Below, piece by piece: positions 59,990 through 64,000 of a DNA stretch of 64,000 nt; position 1 is the stretch's first letter, and each line of letters starts with the position of its first letter. The translations under genes were made by a program, and so were the position numbers. The stretch spans positions 47,365,784 to 47,429,783 of the forward strand of contig OX463779.1 in assembly GCA_949825025.1 (NCBI GenBank), read 5' to 3'. The notes below the pieces were generated by a model. The model was not told where the DNA came from. It saw nothing but the letters and a program-made list of their open reading frames with translations, and searched no databases. This stretch comes from Siphlonurus alternatus. Taxonomy: Eukaryota; Arthropoda; Insecta; Ephemeroptera; Siphlonuridae.

Positions 59990-60331
59990 AATAAATTTTG
60001 GCTTTTATTTGTTTTCAATACCTCTGCTCATCCAATTTCCTCCTATTTTGCACTATTTTAGAGGAAAAAAGAGGAAAAAATATGTCTAATTACGTCTTCT
60101 TTCCTCTTATTGAGCATAAAATATATGATAGAAATATTGGGTGCGATTCACGAAGCAGTTAGACAGGTTTCTAACCACGTTTAACTTAACGTTTAACTAG
60201 GTAGTTTAACACGTAAGACAGGTATAGTTAAACGTGGTTAAGCTAATCGTGGTTAGAAACCTGGCTAACTGCTTCGTGAATTGCGCCCATTAAGGATGAG
60301 TTGAAGGTGTAGTTTTTCAACCAGGGTACTT
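59990..60331. mobile_element. Family F repeat split by a family G palindrome
   Basis: GTTGAAATAAATTTTGG start and a TAGTTTTTCAACCAGGG end. The family G element 60138-60289 lies in the middle and part of the F interior is missing. Confidence 0.6.
60138..60289. mobile_element. Short hairpin, family G (copy 2) inside a family F repeat
   Basis: TGGGTGCGATTCACGAAGCA mirrored by TGCTTCGTGAATTGCGCCCA. The longer interior has several AACGTGGTTA-type repeats. Confidence 0.8.
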
Positions 60332-61335
60332 TTTATTTGCATGGCATTTTAATTTAAATAAATAATACAGTATAAATGTGATTGTTTTAATAAAAAAAAT
60401 AACATTCAATAAACTTATCGCTTCAATTTATGGTAATTAAAAATATTTGCAAAATAAACCAATTAGTTTCTATAGTTTCTGTTCTTTTCCATCATGTAGA
60501 CCTGAAATTTGGCAAAGTCGTGGAACAATCACCATTGGCTGATGTATGATATGTTTTCGTGCTGTCAGAGTTGCCTAATTAACAGAGGAAAACTATATAG
60601 GAACTTTCTTATTTTCTTTTTTAAAATTTTAATTCATATTTTTAATTCTTTTTTGTTTTATACTTTTTTTTATATAATGTAATATGGAATGAAATGAAAC
60701 CTATCTTTAATCTAGGAACTTATTTTCTCTTAGATCAACATTTGCTCTGACAAAAAATGGTTATGTTTTAAATTTAAATAAAATATTACATATAAACTAA
60801 TTATTGCAAAGTTAATTATATCGACAAATTTCACAATTTTAAAAATACGTTGAAAAAGCGGAATTTTATAATTATGTCCTCGCTCGATGTTTTTTATTTT
60901 GTTATTTTTTGTTATTAACAACGAAGGACATCACTGTAGTATGTTATGATGATGCAACATTATTTTATTTAATTATTAACGTACCTCTTGAGCTTTCTAC
61001 ATACATGTTGCAATATACATGTACTTAATTACATTATTACAGCTCGATGTACGCAACAATATAATTACATTGCATCACTGTGACGCGTCCCCTGTCATTT
61101 ACAACAAAAAGAAGTAACTCGTTTACACAAGTACTGTGCAGTGAGGTCAACGACATTTAATTAAAAAAACCTGCATAAATAAAAAGTATGATCAAATTTG
61201 CATCAAAGTAAATACAAGTAGACATTGTAAACACAGGACGATAATTAGAAGCGAGGTTCGAAATTACGTCACTGTAATTATTGTAACGCAATAATTGTTG
61301 TTAACTCGATGACATCCTGGACTAATGAACATCGG
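60332..61335. other. AT-rich intergenic, nothing recognised
   Basis: No frame above 63 codons and no repeat family match found by eye. Confidence 0.5.
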
Positions 61336-61960
61336 CTGGTTACCGAGCGTGGTAGTGCAGTCGACTGATTCACAGTCAGAAGGTCGTGCGTTCGAATCCT
61401 ATCTGGGAGAGGTAAAAAGATCGAGAGATCTGAACCTTCGCTGTCTGGTTAGAGACGAGCCTCATGCATTCGGGAGGTGTTAAAAGCATACAGGCCTCAA
61501 ATTAAAAATTTGACAGTCACAGAGAGTTGCTTGAGTTGACTATCAACATTCGGATCATTTCTTACGTGCGCGATGCAGCTGCATGAGCGGGGGCTGCAAA
61601 GTAAGGATGCAGGTCCTTGATGACGTCAAAATGACGTCACAACGCACAACTATACATACGCTGCCATGTTTTTTGACGTCATTAAGGACCTGCATCCTTA
61701 CTTTGCAGCCCCCGCTCATGCAGCTGCATCGCGCATGGAAAAAATTATCCAAATGTTGATTGTCAACTCAAGCAACTCTCTGTGACTGCTTAATTTTTAA
61801 TTTGAGGCTTGTATGCCTGTAACACCGTGCTCTGATATCGACCATCCTGACTTGGAATTTCCATGGTTCCCCCTCGTCTACATGGCTAATGATGGATAAA
61901 TTAAGTCGGACATGTCCGCAGTGCAAACTTTAGCACCTGTCGATAAGACTCTGCCTTGAC
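61336..61960 (+). mobile_element. tRNA-derived SINE, third family, split by a hairpin element
   Basis: Head with anticodon loop TTCACAG (CAC, Val-like) and B box GTGCGTTCGAATCC, then GCATTCGGGAGGTG. After an inserted palindrome (61489-61822) the body resumes with CCATCCTGACTTGGAATTTC and CATGGTTCCCCCTCG. The shared middle segment is recognisable. Confidence 0.65.
61489..61822. mobile_element. Large hairpin inserted in a SINE
   Basis: Arms of about 150 bp: GCATACAGGCCTCAAATTAA, TTGCTTGAGTTGACTATCAA and GCAAAGTAAGGATGCAGGTC are each mirrored. The centre holds three TGACGTCA octamers (61621, 61632, 61674). Very well conserved, so probably recent. Confidence 0.85.
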
Positions 61961-62213
61961 GGGACAAAAATACGGAGATGAAAAAGAAAAAAAACAAAAA
62001 CAAATTGACCCTGGTACCCTGGTAACAATGAGGAATATCGCCCTAGGAGGTTGTTACAAGTCTAGGTTACAGATTGTTGACCCTGGGCTGATTGGCGCCC
62101 ATGAAGTAGTAAACAAAACAAATTAGGGCTAACGTCTTGCTTCAACTTTACTGCTTCGTAGTAAAATGAAAGTTAATTGCTTGGAGAATCTTGGAGTATA
62201 TAGACACTTAGGA

Positions 62214-62251
<38 letters not shown>
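62214..62251. repeat. Poly-A run
   Basis: About 38 A. It could be a retroelement tail, but no element was recognised upstream. Confidence 0.95.
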
Positions 62252-62253
<2 letters not shown>

Positions 62254-62860
62254 AAGTTTTCTGAACAGGAATAAAAAATTTAGAATTATCTTAAATGAGA
62301 TTAAATTTAATTAAGTTAGCAAGGAAATGACTTAATTTCTTATACTTTTAATGTTTATTAATTTAGTAAAAAAACATAATAAAGTGCATACATATTTTGT
62401 TACTACTCCTTCTGCAGTGTTTGTTTTCGTAAATTTTGTATATTAATTTTATACATTTACAAGATTTATTTTTGTTTATTTTAGCCACCTATAAAAACTA
62501 CTGCTGTAAAAATTAATGTGATACTAACTAAATATACACAATAGAAATTAAGTTTTATTGTCGCATTCGCATGCCTGGTTTCTACTGTGGTAACTTTTTT
62601 GGATAGAAAACAAAATCTGAAATGGTCGCTCACAGACTCGTGTTTCTGCGATCGTATTAAATACGTTTCTCATATAGAAGTGATTCTAAATTTCTTATCA
62701 TACGAAGGCATACGATACGAAACTGTGGGCGCTGCTACAATAACTGATCGCATAGCTTCTTACTTTTTAAATCATACGATGCGAAATCATGCGATCCTGT
62801 GTGAGAAAGACCTAGCTTATAGACAATTTATTTACGAATAACAAAATGACAAAAACGTTT

Positions 62861-63006
62861 TCCATTAAAGGTCCTGGCCACACTTTCAATAATTTTTTAC
62901 AAATATTTCCTGTTGACTCAGCAGAATCATTAAAAAAATCAAACTAGCACAATTTGGTACTTCCTATTCATTTCTACAATGAGAATTACGTCATGTATGT
63001 TGTCCA
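62861..63006. mobile_element. Half of a family A palindrome
   Basis: CACTTTCAATAATTTTTTAC, TCAAACTAGCACAATTTGGT and ATGTTGTCCAT end. The left arm is missing. Confidence 0.6.
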
Positions 63007-63714
63007 TACATGATTTTTGATTAAGGGGAATTTTTCATGTTACTAAAAAATACGCTGAGTCATTGTTCAATTAGATCGAAATGTTTTTACTGAGAATTGT
63101 TTGATAATAGCTGTCAAGAAACGAGGCTGATTAAATCCACTTTTAGCTTCTCAATTAGCAAAATTACTCAGAAACGTCAACTCAATAAATAAAACAGCAA
63201 TTTAAATATTTAAGCAAGAATTTTGAAGAATTAATATTTACATTAAATAAATTATTAAATGAGTTAATTACTAAAATTTATCATTAAATTTCAATTCTTA
63301 TATCTTGATAAAATAATTACTATTATTACGCTAATTAATTAATGAATTGTTAATATGTAATTTCTTGCCTTTAAAAGCGTACATAATTAAACTGTTGTAA
63401 ATTTTATTGAACGCTTGTTAAAAGGAAATGTAGAAATAAAATAAATATTAGATCGAAAGAAGAACTTTCAGTTAGGGCTGAAATGTGATGACTATAAATT
63501 TATTCATAAGCAAGTTCATTTTAAAAATAGAAGGCCTGATTCAATATTAACTTACACTCAATTCAAAATGTCTGCTGGGTTTTAGAATGTTTATCTGTAT
63601 GTATCCTATGTCATTGCTATGCAAGTTATATACGCAGACCGTATAGTTAGTAACTAATAAAGAAAAAAGGTCTGAATTTGTAATTTAAGCATTACCATTT
63701 TTTTATATTTTCCC

Positions 63715-63965
63715 TAGCTGAAAAATTACGTCTTCAACTCATCCTATACACGTCTAATGTTATAGCGTCTTTTGTATCAGAAACACGTCTTATTTCCTCT
63801 TCGCTTAAAGTGAGCATGAAATCAAGACAATATTTCTAACATTTTATATTCAATAAGAGGAAATGTGACGTAATCTCGTCTTTTTCTCTATTTTCTCCTC
63901 TATATAAAATGGTAGGAGGGAATTAGACTAGAGAATAGATAATGAAAGATGAAATTTATTCTTAT
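63715..63965. mobile_element. Family F repeat
   Basis: AGCTGAAAAATTACGTC to AGATGAAATTTATTC, reverse orientation, with the CTCTTCGCTTAAAGTGAG and AGGAGGGAATTAGAC landmarks. About 250 bp. Confidence 0.65.
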
Positions 63966-64000
63966 GTAAAATTAATTATATAATGTTGATATTATTAGTT

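Noticed and set aside
62587..62841. 84-residue plus-strand frame
   Set aside because: Looked more protein-like than most (mixed composition) but I recognise no domain, splice site or neighbour; left out.

Overview
The window is nuclear DNA from an animal, probably an arthropod. It is AT-rich, has introns, and is crowded with microsatellites, palindromic transposon remnants, tRNA-derived SINEs and LINE pieces. The arthropod suggestion rests on the SINE body (a TTTCCATGGTTTCC stretch followed by a CAGGCAAATGCTGGGATGG-like stretch), which resembles SINEs I know from insects and related groups. It is an inference and not secure. No bacterial, viral, rRNA or CRISPR feature was seen.

There is one host gene. 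It is a complete, apparently intact electron transfer flavoprotein-ubiquinone oxidoreductase (ETFDH, ETF-QO) on the minus strand, from ATG at 47321 to TAA at 13268. I could join eleven exons by eye using GT-AG junctions with consistent phase. They give 1815 nt, or 604 residues plus stop, close to the 617-residue human protein. Exons 1-10 are packed into about 9 kb (38397-47321). Exon 11, which carries three of the four iron-sulfur ligands, lies across a 24,965-bp intron. The promoter carries a perfect NRF-1-type palindrome eleven bases upstream of the ATG.

Layout: 1-13267 is the gene's 3' flank, filled with palindromic elements and including a 2.07-kb element with a clean 7-bp target duplication. 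13432-38396 is intron 10 and holds at least five palindrome families, a SINE pair, a LINE 3' fragment, a TTAA-flanked element and a 2.9-kb foldback element with ~640-bp arms. 38397-47321 holds the exon cluster, with further insertions in introns 4, 5 and 8. 47322-47420 is the promoter. 48100-50440 is a LINE with an open 630-residue reverse transcriptase frame on the minus strand. 50441-64000 is intergenic and repeat-rich.

The main theme outside ETFDH is a dense, layered population of palindromic (MITE-like) elements. Several are flanked by TTAA, several are nested in one another, and one is inserted into a copy of itself. The octamer TGACGTCA (the CRE/ATF palindrome) occurs 21 times by my reading, mostly inside these palindromes and often as mirror pairs. 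I do not see a new enzymatic or defence system. The unusual content is the repeat architecture.
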